From: Luteimonas panaciterrae
GTDB taxonomy: Bacteria; Pseudomonadota; Gammaproteobacteria; Xanthomonadales; Xanthomonadaceae
Assembly: GCF_020511115.1 (NCBI RefSeq)
Contig: NZ_JAJAVH010000006.1
Coordinates: 1-64,000 of the forward strand
Direction: 5' to 3'
DNA length: 64,000 nucleotides
Positions within the stretch are counted from its first letter, which is position 1. Each line of letters starts with the position of its first letter. This document shows positions 8,867 to 16,920 of the stretch, one piece after another. Both the position numbers and the translations under genes were made by a program. Below the pieces are notes generated by a model that saw only the letters and a program-made list of their open reading frames with translations, searched no databases and had not been told where the DNA came from.

Positions 8867-9137
8867 GCATGTGCCTCCACCTCGTCATCAAGACTCCTGC
8901 ATTTCAATAAACGGCCTCCGCGCGGGACTTCCCATGTACCGCGCGCCTTCTGTATGATCGCCGCTCGCTTCGCCGAGGAAGCCTTCATGCAAAGTGTCCG
9001 CATCCGCGCCTGACGCAGGCAATCCCGCCTCAGGTCGCCTACCAGCTCCGCTGGTCAGCACGTCTCAGCACTGAATCCCGCTGAAGCGCACTTCCCGTGT
9101 GCGGTGTCGCCGCACGCCTTTCGGAAACAAATCCATC
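8867..9137 (+). other. Intergenic leader before the efflux gene
   Basis: No convincing gene. A TATGAT box is at 8953-8958 with no good -35. A nine-codon-or-shorter reading frame (MQSVRIRA) lies at 8987-9013 behind a GAGGAA. Several small inverted repeats follow (for example CCAGC/GCTGG near 9050 and CGCAC/GTGTGCG near 9090). It could be an attenuator-type leader, but the evidence is weak. Confidence 0.25.
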
Positions 9138-10391
9138 ATGTCTATTCCTGCCTTTCGCGCCGGCAAGGCGGCGATCGCGTTCATCCTCGTCACCGCGATG
9201 CTCGACATCGTGGCGATGGGGATCGTCATCCCCGTTCTGCCCCCTCTCATCGAACAATTCGCTGGCGATAGCTCACGCGCCGGCATCATCAATGGCGTCT
9301 TCGTGGCGCTGTGGGCGTTCATGCAATTCGTGGCGTCGCCCGTCATCGGCTCTTTGTCTGATCAGTACGGCCGGCGCCCGGTCATCCTGCTGTCGACCGC
9401 AGGCCTCGCCGCCGACTACATGCTGATGGCACTGGCGCCGAACCTATGGTGGCTGGCCCTGGGCCGCATCATTGCCGGCGTCACTTCCGCCAGCTTCACC
9501 ACCGTGTACGCCTACATGGCCGACGTCACCACGCCGGAGAATCGTGCGCGCGGCTACGGCCTGGTCGGTGCTGCGTTCAGCGCCGGCTTCGTCGCCGGTC
9601 CGTTGCTGGGCGGCGTGCTCGGCGAATGGTCGCCGCGTGCGCCGTTCTGGGTAGCGGCGGCGATGAGCGCCATGGCGTTCCTCTACGGCGCTTTCATCCT
9701 GCCGGAATCGTTGCCGAAGGAACGGCGCATGACCTTCTCGTGGAAACGCGCCAACCCGCTCGGCGCGTTGCGGTTGCTGCGCTCGCATCCGGAACTGACC
9801 GGGCTGGCCACCGTCAACTTCCTGCTCTACTTCTCCCACCACGTGTTCTCCGCGGTGTTCGTGCTGTACGCGGGGCATCGCTACGGACTGGGAGCGTGGC
9901 AGGTCGGTCTGATGCTCGCGTTGGCGGGCGTGCTCGAGCTGATCGTGCAGGGTGTGCTCACCGGTCCCGCGGTGAAGCGTTTCGGCGATCGCAAGGTGAT
10001 GGTATTCGGCCTGTTCGCCGGCACCGTCGGCATCGCCTGCATGGGACTGGCGCCGACCGGCCTGGCCTTCACCCTGGCGCTGTTCCCGAACGCGCTATGG
10101 ACGCTGGCGATGCCGACGCTGCAATCACTGATGACGCAGCGCGTTTCGGAGTCGGAACAGGGACAGTTGCAGGGCGCCAACCACAGCGTCGGCAGTATCG
10201 CCGGCGTGTTGTCGCCACTGTTCTTCGGTGCGGTGTATGCCGCATCCGTCGGGCCCGATGCGCCGTTCCCGCACATCGGCGCCGCGTTCCTGATCGCCGC
10301 GTTGGTGTTGCTGGCCGCGGCGGTGCTCGGCTGGCTGGTGGCGCGTCGCGCGCAGCGCGGCCACGACGTCGAGATCGTCACCGATCCCTGA
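9138..10391 (+). CDS. MFS efflux transporter, TetA-like (DHA1 family)
   Basis: Inner-membrane major-facilitator protein of 417 residues with about 12 hydrophobic segments. Motif A between TM2 and TM3 reads SLSDQYGRRPV. The segments YAYMADVTTPENRARGYGL and GPLLGGVLGEWSPRAPFW are characteristic of tetracycline/H+ antiporter-type DHA1 pumps. I prefer the ATG at 9138; an in-frame GTG at 9099 would add 13 atypical residues. No tetR-like regulator is adjacent. The substrate is not predictable; similar chromosomal proteins often do not confer tetracycline resistance. Confidence 0.82.
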   Translation: MSIPAFRAGKAAIAFILVTAMLDIVAMGIVIPVLPPLIEQFAGDSSRAGIINGVFVALWAFMQFVASPVIGSLSDQYGRRPVILLSTAGLAADYMLMALAPNLWWLALGRIIAGVTSASFTTVYAYMADVTTPENRARGYGLVGAAFSAGFVAGPLLGGVLGEWSPRAPFWVAAAMSAMAFLYGAFILPESLPKERRMTFSWKRANPLGALRLLRSHPELTGLATVNFLLYFSHHVFSAVFVLYAGHRYGLGAWQVGLMLALAGVLELIVQGVLTGPAVKRFGDRKVMVFGLFAGTVGIACMGLAPTGLAFTLALFPNALWTLAMPTLQSLMTQRVSESEQGQLQGANHSVGSIAGVLSPLFFGAVYAASVGPDAPFPHIGAAFLIAALVLLAAAVLGWLVARRAQRGHDVEIVTDP

Positions 10392-10405
10392 CCCGGCGCC
10401 TTCAA

Positions 10406-10434
10406 ACCGCCGCTTCCATTCGCGAAGCGGCGGT
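10406..10434 (+). terminator. Strong hairpin after the MFS gene
   Basis: Perfect 11-bp stem (ACCGCCGCTTC / GAAGCGGCGGT) with a 7-base loop, 15 bp after the stop codon. No T tract follows, so it is either a weak intrinsic terminator or an mRNA-stabilising hairpin. Confidence 0.5.
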
Positions 10435-10602
10435 GCTTCCTGTGGGGAAACTTGTCCGAAAACGGCCAGCGCGATGAGTGCCGGCACGGCATAACGATCG
10501 CACGCGATGTCCCCTCATCGCGCCGCAGGCACAACGGCATTCTTTCCAACTCCGACGGCCTCGCGCTGTCGCAACGGGTTCGCTTGGCCCGAAGGAGACC
10601 TC

Positions 10603-11016
10603 ATGAAGCCACTCCGCAAATCCTCCCTGCTGGCCATGACACTGACCGCATTGCTCGCTGGCGCCGCACATGGCGCTGAGCGAAGCGAGACGAGCACTGC
10701 TGGCACATTCGTCGTCCGCTATCGCATCGCGCTCCTGCCCTCATCCACGGGCACTTCCACTTCGGGCAGCAGCATCAACGAATGGCGGCAGGTCGTCGGC
10801 CAATCCTGCGATGCCGGCGACCACTGCGTCGGCTTCCTGTGGCAGAGCGGCAAGATGACCGACCTCAACACGCTGCTCTCGCCAAGTTTCGACGGAACGA
10901 TCCTCACCGCCAACGACATCGACGATTTCGGTCGGATCACAGGACAGGCGATCGATATGGCTAGCGGAACCTCCGTGGCGTTCGTCGCCACTCCCTACCT
11001 CATCCGCTATCCATGA
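10603..11016 (+). CDS. Secreted HAF-repeat protein
   Basis: A 137-residue protein with a clear Sec signal peptide (MKPLRKSSLLAMTLTALLAG..., probable cleavage after AHGA). The mature part contains two copies of the HAF-type repeat pattern: INEWRQVVGQS with HCVGFLWQSGKMTDL, and ANDIDDFGRITGQA. HAF (probable extracellular repeat) proteins are usually longer; no catalytic residues are apparent and the function is unknown. The ATG at 10603 has a GAAGGAG 6 bases upstream. A strong terminator follows at 11060. Confidence 0.75.
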   Translation: MKPLRKSSLLAMTLTALLAGAAHGAERSETSTAGTFVVRYRIALLPSSTGTSTSGSSINEWRQVVGQSCDAGDHCVGFLWQSGKMTDLNTLLSPSFDGTILTANDIDDFGRITGQAIDMASGTSVAFVATPYLIRYP

Positions 11017-11059
11017 CGTCTGCCAGCCGTAACGATTGTCCGGGTTCGGCCTATTGCCA

Positions 11060-11091
11060 ACCGGCGGTTGGAGGGCCGCCGGTCTTTTTTT
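11060..11091 (+). terminator. Rho-independent terminator
   Basis: Perfect 8-bp stem ACCGGCGG / CCGCCGGT with an 8-base loop, followed after one C by seven T residues (11085-11091). It ends the HAF-protein transcript and isolates it from the ECF42 module. Confidence 0.85.
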
Positions 11092-11166
11092 GTGCTTGCT
11101 TGTTTCAAGCCTGCTCGCCGGCCAGCAAAACACTAGCTGAACAATTCAGGACATCAGCGATCGCAT

Positions 11167-11193
11167 TGTCGATCCGCCCTCTCTCCGCTCGTC
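11167..11193 (+). promoter_or_regulatory. Candidate ECF42-dependent promoter of the DGPF-VOC-sigma operon
   Basis: TGTCGA at 11167-11172, then 17 bases, then CGTC at 11190-11193, 55 bp before the DGPF gene start. The same hexamer, spacing and CGWC box recurs upstream of the DUF1428 gene (16832-16806, - strand). My recollection of the ECF42 literature (Streptomyces venezuelae) is a -35 of TGTCGA and a -10 of CG(A/T)C, which both sites fit exactly. Confidence 0.72.
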
Positions 11194-11248
11194 GCCCTGA
11201 CAAGAGCCGGCAATCAAGCCGGTTCACCAGTCACCCAAGGAGACAGCC

Positions 11249-11674
11249 ATGAGAGTCCTAGTCATCGTCAAAGCCACCCAGAGTTCGGAAGCCGGCATCC
11301 TGCCCAGCCAGCAATTGCTCACCGACATGGGCCGCTACAACGAAGAGCTGGTCAAGGCCGGCATCATGCTCGCCGGCGAAGGCCTGCATCCGAGTTCGAA
11401 AGGCGCACGCGTCCACTTCTCCGGCCACAACCGCAGCGTCATCGACGGCCCGTTCGCCGAAACCAAGGAACTGGTCGCCGGCTTCTGGATCTGGCAGGTG
11501 CGCTCGCTGGACGAGGCGATCGAGTGGGTGAAGCGCTGCCCCAATCCGCACGAAGAAGCGTGCGACATCGAGATCCGTCCGCTGTTCGAAGCCGAGGATT
11601 TCGGCGAGGAATTCACCCCGGAACTACGCGAACAGGAAAACCGTCTGCGCGAGCAGATCGGCCAGAACTTCTGA
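11249..11674 (+). CDS. YCII-related DGPF-domain protein
   Basis: Small cytosolic protein of 141 residues with the family signature in VIDGPFAETKELVAGFWIW. DGPF/YCII proteins adopt a ferredoxin-like fold and have no firmly assigned reaction. They are the hallmark neighbours of ECF42 sigma factors. An AAGGAGA Shine-Dalgarno precedes the ATG, and the gene is first in the operon behind the TGTCGA-N17-CGTC promoter. The VOC gene follows 35 bp downstream and the sigma factor after that, so it is probably part of the sigma factor's own regulon. Confidence 0.87.
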   Translation: MRVLVIVKATQSSEAGILPSQQLLTDMGRYNEELVKAGIMLAGEGLHPSSKGARVHFSGHNRSVIDGPFAETKELVAGFWIWQVRSLDEAIEWVKRCPNPHEEACDIEIRPLFEAEDFGEEFTPELREQENRLREQIGQNF

Positions 11675-11709
11675 TTTCCCTCCCCTCATCCATCCAGGAG
11701 ATCCTTCCC

Positions 11710-12129
11710 ATGCAATTCAATCCCTACATCACCTTCAACGGCAACTGTCGCGAAGCGTTCGAGTTCTACGCGAAGACCTTCGGCGGCAAGATCCAAGCCA
11801 TGATGAGCTTCCGCGATTCGCCGGCAGCCGAGCATGCACCGCCGGGCGCCGAGGACCAGATCATGCACGCCTGCCTGATCGTCGGCGACCAGGTGCTGAT
11901 GGCTTCCGACAACTGCGGACAGCCTTACGACAAACCGCAAGGCCTGCATGTCGCGGTCGAGGTCGATACGCCCGAAGAAGCCGAACGCATCTTCCAGGCG
12001 CTGTCGGAAAACGGAAACATCGTCATGCCGCTCGGCGAAACCTTCTGGGCGAAGCGCTTCGGCATGCTGTCCGATCGCTTCGGCACGCCGTGGTTCATCA
12101 ACTGCCCGTGCGAACTGCCGCCGGCGTGA
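11710..12129 (+). CDS. VOC-superfamily protein, PhnB-like
   Basis: A 139-residue protein beginning MQFNPYITFNGNCREAFEFY, the canonical PhnB/3-demethylubiquinone-methyltransferase-like glyoxalase-fold signature. It continues with FGGKIQAMMSF and ends FGTPWFINCPCE. The reaction is unknown; many members bind a metal or small ligand as dimers. An AGGAG is present upstream. It is a regular companion of DGPF proteins in ECF42 clusters. Confidence 0.87.
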   Translation: MQFNPYITFNGNCREAFEFYAKTFGGKIQAMMSFRDSPAAEHAPPGAEDQIMHACLIVGDQVLMASDNCGQPYDKPQGLHVAVEVDTPEEAERIFQALSENGNIVMPLGETFWAKRFGMLSDRFGTPWFINCPCELPPA

Positions 12130-12155
12130 GCCGGCGCATCGCCAAAACCGGATCG

Positions 12156-12173
12156 CCCCGGCATGTGCCGGGG
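12156..12173 (+). other. Palindromic hairpin between the VOC and sigma-factor genes
   Basis: CCCCGGCA-TG-TGCCGGGG, a perfect 8-bp arm palindrome 27 bp after the VOC stop and 140 bp before the sigma-factor start. No T tract. It could attenuate or stabilise the mRNA so that the sigma factor is made at a lower level than the DGPF and VOC proteins. Confidence 0.4.
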
Positions 12174-12312
12174 TGGAATCCCTTGAACATCGAGATCGCA
12201 AGCAACGGCTGATCCCACGCTTCGTTCTTGGACAGTCGTCATACCGATTCACGGAGTCTCACACCCATGCGGGACTTGCGCGCACCCAGCGATGATGTTG
12301 TGATCGGCCGCC

Positions 12313-13575
12313 ATGACGACGGCCGACATTCACCGCACCATCGATACGGTCTGGCGCATGGAATCGCCGCGCCTGATCGCCGGTCTCGTGCGCATGGTGC
12401 GCGACGTCGGACTGGCGGAAGAGCTGGCGCAGGATGCCCTGGTCGTGGCGCTGGAGCGCTGGCCGGACGACGGAGTTCCCGACAATCCCGGCGCCTGGTT
12501 GATGGCGACCGCCAAGCATCGCGCGATCGATCGCTTGCGCCGCAGCAAACTGCAGCAGCGCAAGCACGAGGAGATCGCCTACGAGTTGGAATCCGAGCAG
12601 GACATGGCCGGCTCTGACGCCATCGACGCGCTCGACGACGACATCGGCGACGATCTGCTGCGGCTGATCTTCACCGCCTGCCATCCCGTGCTGCCCATGG
12701 AAGCCCGCGTAGCGCTCACGCTGCGCCTGCTTGGCGGCCTCACCACCGACGAGATCGCGCGCGCCTTCCTGATGCCGGAACCGACCGTCGCGCAGCGCAT
12801 CGTGCGCGCCAAGCGCACGCTCTCCGAAAAACAGGTGCCATACGAAGTGCCGCGCGGCGAAGAACTCGCCGAACGCCTGGCCGCCGTGTTGCACGTGATC
12901 TATCTCATCTTCAATGAAGGCTATTCGGCGACCGCAGGCGATGACTGGATGCGTCCGGCGCTGTGCCAGGAAGCCTTGCGCCTCGGCCGCGTGCTGGCCG
13001 GCCTTGCGCCGCGCGAACCGGAAGTCCACGGATTGGTCGCGCTAATGGAGATCCAGGCCTCGCGCACGCGTGCGCGCACGGGGCCATCCGGCGAACCGGT
13101 GCTGCTGCTCGAGCAGAATCGCGCGCGCTGGGATCGACTGCTGATCAACCACGGCCTCGAGGCACTGCAGCGCGCAGAGCGCCTCGGCGGCACCGATGGT
13201 CCATACGCGCTGCAAGCCGCGATCGCCGCCTGCCATGCGCGCGCATTGACTGCGGAGGCGACCGACTGGCATCGCATCGCCGCGCTCTACGCGAGACTCG
13301 CCGAGGTGATGCCCTCGCCCATCGTCGAGCTCAATCGCTCCGTGGCGTTGTCGATGGCCGATGGTCCCGCGGCCGGTCTGGCGCATGTGGATACGCTGCA
13401 AGCCGAGCCGGCGCTCAAGGACTATCACCTGTTGCCAAGTGTTCGCGGCGATTTCCTGAAGAAACTCGGCCGCCTGGATGAAGCGCGCGCGGAGTTCGAA
13501 CGTGCCGCGTCACTCACGCGCAACGCCCGCGAGCGCGAGCTGCTGCTGAACCGCGCGCAGGCTTGCGTCGAATAG
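12313..13575 (+). CDS. ECF42-type RNA polymerase sigma factor with C-terminal extension
   Basis: A 420-residue sigma factor. Sigma2 (about residues 8-80) includes LAEELAQDALVVALERWP and NPGAWLMATAKHRAIDRLRR. Sigma4 (about 105-160) includes LTLRLLGGLTTDEIARAFL and VAQRIVRAKRTL. It continues into an extension of over 200 residues containing LHVIYLIFNEGYSAT and helical, TPR-like pairs (ALQRAERLGGTDGPYALQAAIAACHA; GRLDEARAEFERA). This architecture, the length and the DGPF neighbours define the ECF42 group, in which no classical anti-sigma factor is found and the extension is thought to control activity. It likely recognises the TGTCGA-N17-CGWC sites at 11167 and 16832. Confidence 0.9.
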   Translation: MTTADIHRTIDTVWRMESPRLIAGLVRMVRDVGLAEELAQDALVVALERWPDDGVPDNPGAWLMATAKHRAIDRLRRSKLQQRKHEEIAYELESEQDMAGSDAIDALDDDIGDDLLRLIFTACHPVLPMEARVALTLRLLGGLTTDEIARAFLMPEPTVAQRIVRAKRTLSEKQVPYEVPRGEELAERLAAVLHVIYLIFNEGYSATAGDDWMRPALCQEALRLGRVLAGLAPREPEVHGLVALMEIQASRTRARTGPSGEPVLLLEQNRARWDRLLINHGLEALQRAERLGGTDGPYALQAAIAACHARALTAEATDWHRIAALYARLAEVMPSPIVELNRSVALSMADGPAAGLAHVDTLQAEPALKDYHLLPSVRGDFLKKLGRLDEARAEFERAASLTRNARERELLLNRAQACVE

Positions 13576-13601
13576 CCAATCCACGGTTTAAAGCATCTCT
13601 T

Positions 13602-13637
13602 TGCTCGTCATTCCCGCGAAGGCGGGAATGACGAGCA
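13602..13637. repeat. Perfect REP-like palindrome
   Basis: Two 16-base arms (TGCTCGTCATTCCCGC and its exact complement) flank a GAAG loop, 26 bp after the sigma-factor stop, between two convergent operons. A 13-base piece of the right arm recurs at 8-20 of the window. The sequence resembles dispersed 'GTCATTCCCGCG' palindromes common in proteobacterial chromosomes. It could also act as a bidirectional terminator. Confidence 0.75.
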
Positions 13638-13695
13638 GATTCTCAGATGTCGTGCGCGCATGCGGGACATGCGTTGCCCACCCTTCATGAGCGAA

Positions 13696-13718
13696 GCCGG
13701 CACGCATTACGTGCCGGC
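13696..13718 (-). terminator. Hairpin after the DHA2 efflux gene
   Basis: Perfect 9-bp stem GCCGGCACG / CGTGCCGGC with loop CATTA, starting 6 bp beyond the stop of the - strand efflux gene. No T tract, so termination efficiency is uncertain. Confidence 0.5.
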
Positions 13719-13724
13719 GCGGCG

Positions 13725-15197
13725 TCACGCTGCGGGCGAATCCGGGACTTCGGCATCCGGATTGGCCGTGGGCGCAGGCTTCAACAACAAGGCGCCAAGG
13801 ATCGCCGCCAGTGCGGCGAAGCAGGCACCGACCAGGAACGCCACGCGATAGCCATCGTTGAGCGCGACCAGCTGATCGGCACCACCCGCCAATGCTGAGC
13901 TGGTACGCGCCGAGGCAAGACTGGCCAGCACCGCCAAACCGAGCGCGCCACCCATCATGAAGGCCGTGTTGACCACGCCGGAAGCGAGTCCGGATTCGTC
14001 CGCCGGCACGTCGCTCATTGCCGCCAGCAACACCGGATTGAAGGCCATGCCAGCGCCCAATCCGAGCAGCAGCATGCCGGGCAGCACGTGGGCGACGAAA
14101 TTGCCGCCGACCGGCGCCTGCGCGAACAACATCAAGCCCGCCGTCGCCAGGATCAATCCACCGGCCAGCGGCACCCGGATTCCGAAGCGCATCACCAGCT
14201 TGGCCGACAGTCCGAGTGAGAACGCCGCCATGATCAGGTTCGCCGGCAGGAATGCCAATCCCACCTGCATCGGCCCGTAGCCGAGCACCAGCTGCATGTA
14301 GAGGGCGGACAGGAAGAACCAGGAGAACATCCCCGCCGCCCACAGCACACCGATAACATTCGCCGTGCTGACATTGCGCGAGGCAAACAGGCGCAGCGGC
14401 ATCAGTGGCACGCGCACGCGTGCCTCGATCCATAGGAATGCACCGAGCAGCACCGCGGAAACGGCGAGCATGCCAAGCGTCCTGGCCGTCAGCCAGCCGA
14501 CTTCGTTGCCGTTGACGATCGCGTATACGGCCAGCATCAGCGACACCGTCACCGTCACGGCGCCAGCGACGTCCAGCTCGCGGCTTTCGGGCGCATTGTG
14601 CGAGGCCGGCAGCAGATTCCGCGACAGCAGGAACACCACCGCGCCGATCGGGATGTTGATCAGGAAGATCCAATGCCAGTTCAGGGCGCTGGTCAGCAGA
14701 CCGCCGAGCAGTACGCCGATGCTACCGCCGCCCGCGCAGACGAAGCTGTACACGCCCATCGCCTTCGCGCGCTCGGCCGTTTCGGTGAACAGCATCATGA
14801 TCAGTGACAGCGCCACCGCGGTCACGACCGCGCCGCCGAAGCCCTGGATCGCACGTGCCGCCACCAGGAACGCCTGCGAATTGGCCAATCCGCATGCCAG
14901 CGACGCCAGTGTGAACAGCGTGATGCCGATCAGGAACAGGCGTCGGTGCCCGAACAGATCGCCCAGCCGCCCGCCGAGCAGCATGAAGCCGCCGAAAGTG
15001 AGCAGATAGGCATTCACCACCCAGGCCAGCGCGGCGTCGGAGAACCCGAGATCGTCGCGGATCGACGGCAGCGCGACGTTCACGACCGTCGAATCGAGCA
15101 CGATCATCAGCACGCCGAGGCAGACGACGATCAGCGCCTGCCAGCGATGGCCATGGGCATATTTCGTTTCGCCCGAAGCATTCGTTTCGATACTCAC
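13725..15197 (-). CDS. MFS transporter, DHA2 family (EmrB/QacA-like, 14 TM)
   Basis: A 490-residue inner-membrane drug:H+ antiporter-type protein. N-terminal VCLGVLMIVLDSTVVNVALP is the DHA2 motif D1 and GGRLGDLFGHRRLF is motif A. RAIQGFGGAVVTAVALSLI and the motif-C-like GGGSIGVLLGGLL follow. The length and hydrophobic pattern fit 14 helices. It starts 1 bp after the stop of the YCII gene, so the two are translationally coupled. It is the last gene of the putative ECF42-controlled - strand operon, suggesting export of whatever compound this regulon responds to (inference). Confidence 0.88.
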   Translation of the reverse strand: MSIETNASGETKYAHGHRWQALIVVCLGVLMIVLDSTVVNVALPSIRDDLGFSDAALAWVVNAYLLTFGGFMLLGGRLGDLFGHRRLFLIGITLFTLASLACGLANSQAFLVAARAIQGFGGAVVTAVALSLIMMLFTETAERAKAMGVYSFVCAGGGSIGVLLGGLLTSALNWHWIFLINIPIGAVVFLLSRNLLPASHNAPESRELDVAGAVTVTVSLMLAVYAIVNGNEVGWLTARTLGMLAVSAVLLGAFLWIEARVRVPLMPLRLFASRNVSTANVIGVLWAAGMFSWFFLSALYMQLVLGYGPMQVGLAFLPANLIMAAFSLGLSAKLVMRFGIRVPLAGGLILATAGLMLFAQAPVGGNFVAHVLPGMLLLGLGAGMAFNPVLLAAMSDVPADESGLASGVVNTAFMMGGALGLAVLASLASARTSSALAGGADQLVALNDGYRVAFLVGACFAALAAILGALLLKPAPTANPDAEVPDSPAA

Positions 15198-15602
15198 TCA
15201 ACCACTCCTTGTGGCGGATTCTTGCTTGCGCTTCAGGATGCCGACCTGTTCGCAGGGCCTGACTTCGATGCCGCCGCCCACGTATTGGCCGACATATCCG
15301 CCCGGGTGTTTCGCCGCGATCGCGGTGGCGGCCTCGAGATCGTCCGCCTCGACGATGAAAAAGGCGCCGATCTGCTCGCGGCCGTCAGTATAGGCGCCAC
15401 GGCTGATCGTCGGAGCACCTTCGCCCGGACGGATGATCGCCGCTTCCGAAGGAAACGCCAGTGAAGCGACGAATTCCAGGCCGGGATCGGCATGCAGCTG
15501 CTCATCATGCGGCTTGCAGGCACGCATCATCGCTTCGATGTCGTCTTGGGTCATCGCATCGAACTTCTTCGGCTCGTAGTAGCAAAAACATATGAATTTC
15601 AT
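15198..15602 (-). CDS. YCII-related protein (second copy)
   Basis: A 134-residue protein beginning MKFICFCYYEPKKFDAM, typical of YCII/DGPF-family members, with a degenerate core (ISRGAYTDGREQIGAFFIVE) and an EVRPCE ending. An AGGAAATGAGAA precedes the ATG. It is distinct from the protein at 11249 and represents a different YCII subgroup; ECF42 loci often carry several such paralogues. It lies between yceI and the efflux gene on the - strand. Confidence 0.82.
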   Translation of the reverse strand: MKFICFCYYEPKKFDAMTQDDIEAMMRACKPHDEQLHADPGLEFVASLAFPSEAAIIRPGEGAPTISRGAYTDGREQIGAFFIVEADDLEAATAIAAKHPGGYVGQYVGGGIEVRPCEQVGILKRKQESATRSG

Positions 15603-15674
15603 TTCTCATTTCCTGAGACTTGGCGAGTGCGATGAGGTCCGCGAACGATTGCGCTTACCGATCGTCAAGAACCA

Positions 15675-16292
15675 TCATTCCTTGACGATAGCTTCCACCT
15701 GGATGCGCAATTCGACGTCCATGCTGAATCCGTAATCCTTGCCCGCATCCATACCAAACGCATCGCGCTTGATCGTGGCCGCGGCATCGGCGCCGCACAG
15801 TTCGCGCTTGAACATCGGATGCGGCATGCACTTGAAGGAGCGGACCGTCAGCGTGACCGGCTTGGTGACGCCATGCAGCGTCAGCTCGCCCTCCACCTTC
15901 GTCGGCTTGCCGTCGACGAAATCGGCCAGCTTGCCTTTGTAGGTCGCGGTCGGATACTTGGCGGCATCGAACAGCTTGTCGCTCTTGGCCATGTCGTTCA
16001 TCGCATCCAGGCCGTAATCGATGCTCGCCACGTCCACGGTGACGTCGACCGAGCCGGTCTTTGCGGCCTTGTCGAGCGTGATCGTGCCGGAAGTCTTGTT
16101 GAACTTGCCGCGCCATACCGAGACACCGCCCATGTGATCGGCTTCGAAACTCGGATAGGTGTGCATCGGGTCGATTTCATAAATTTTCTCGGAAGCCGTC
16201 GTCTCGGCGGCGCTGGCGGCGCCCGAGACCAGCAGCGCCAGAGACGCCAGCTGACACAACCGAGTCGTGATGTGCTTTCTGATGTTCGACAT
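15675..16292 (-). CDS. Periplasmic YceI-family protein
   Basis: A 205-residue protein with a Sec signal peptide ([16 protein letters not shown]). The mature part is a YceI lipocalin-like domain: [25 protein letters not shown], then [27 protein letters not shown] and [16 protein letters not shown]. YceI proteins bind isoprenoid or other lipophilic ligands in the periplasm. It lies 93 bp downstream of the DUF1428 gene and 72 bp upstream of the YCII gene on the same strand, so it is likely co-transcribed from the TGTCGA promoter at 16832. Confidence 0.88.
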   Translation of the reverse strand: MSNIRKHITTRLCQLASLALLVSGAASAAETTASEKIYEIDPMHTYPSFEADHMGGVSVWRGKFNKTSGTITLDKAAKTGSVDVTVDVASIDYGLDAMNDMAKSDKLFDAAKYPTATYKGKLADFVDGKPTKVEGELTLHGVTKPVTLTVRSFKCMPHPMFKRELCGADAAATIKRDAFGMDAGKDYGFSMDVELRIQVEAIVKE

Positions 16293-16385
16293 GGTGGATT
16301 TCCCTGGATTTTTTGGATGAGTGCCGGAGGCGCGCCATTCTGCTGCGCGCGCCTTCGGCAGGGACGTGATGGACTACGCGGATGC

Positions 16386-16742
16386 TCAGAATTGGACGAT
16401 CGGCTTGAAACCGCCCCAGAACATGCGCTTACCGTCGAATGGCATGGTGTTGATATTCATGTTGGCCAGGCGCGGATCGGCCATCACCTTCTTGTTGATG
16501 CTGTCGCGCTGCTTGCGCGTCTTGAACACGATCCAGGAAAAGATCACCACTTCGCCCTTCTTGAGCTTGACGCTCTGCGGGAACGAGGTGAGCTTGCCGG
16601 GTTTGACGTCATCCTCCACGGTCTCCACGTATTGCAGCGCGCCATATTCCATCCAGATGCGGCCGGCCTTGCGGGCCAGGGCACGGTATTTGGCGAGGTT
16701 CTTCTTCGGGACCGGAAGCACGTAACCGTCGACGTAACTCAT
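16386..16742 (-). CDS. DUF1428 (YbaA-like) protein
   Basis: A 118-residue protein beginning MSYVDGYVLPVPKKNLAKY, the DUF1428 signature. It also has LKKGEVVIFSWIVFKTRKQRDSINKKVMADPR and ends PFDGKRMFWGGFKPIVQF. It has the ferredoxin-like dimeric alpha/beta-barrel fold related to YCII proteins, and its reaction is unknown. An AGGAG lies 8 bases before the ATG. First gene of the - strand operon, 64 bp downstream of a candidate ECF42 promoter. DUF1428 proteins are recurrent members of ECF42 neighbourhoods. Confidence 0.87.
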   Translation of the reverse strand: MSYVDGYVLPVPKKNLAKYRALARKAGRIWMEYGALQYVETVEDDVKPGKLTSFPQSVKLKKGEVVIFSWIVFKTRKQRDSINKKVMADPRLANMNINTMPFDGKRMFWGGFKPIVQF

Positions 16743-16805
16743 GGCAGAACTCCTGTATGGGATGTAGGCGGCGCCGGCGTCGCGTTGCCTGGCGCTCATG
16801 ACAAC

Positions 16806-16832
16806 GTCGATCCAGGACATCCGGAATCGACA
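16806..16832 (-). promoter_or_regulatory. Candidate ECF42-dependent promoter of the DUF1428-yceI-YCII-efflux operon
   Basis: On the - strand TGTCGA (16832-16827), 17 bases, CGAC (16809-16806), 64 bp before the DUF1428 start. Hexamer and spacing are identical to the site at 11167-11193. Together they imply that all seven genes from 11249 to 16742 form one sigma-factor regulon. Confidence 0.7.
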
Positions 16833-16920
16833 TGCCATATTCGATGCGGCTGAAATATTCAGGCTTCGTTTATCCAAATCGGCCGGCACACCCCCTATCG
16901 CGATCGGATAGCATCTCGCG

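Noticed and set aside
9138-10391. Calling the MFS protein a tetracycline resistance determinant
   Set aside because: No tetR, and motifs are shared by many DHA1 pumps of other specificity.
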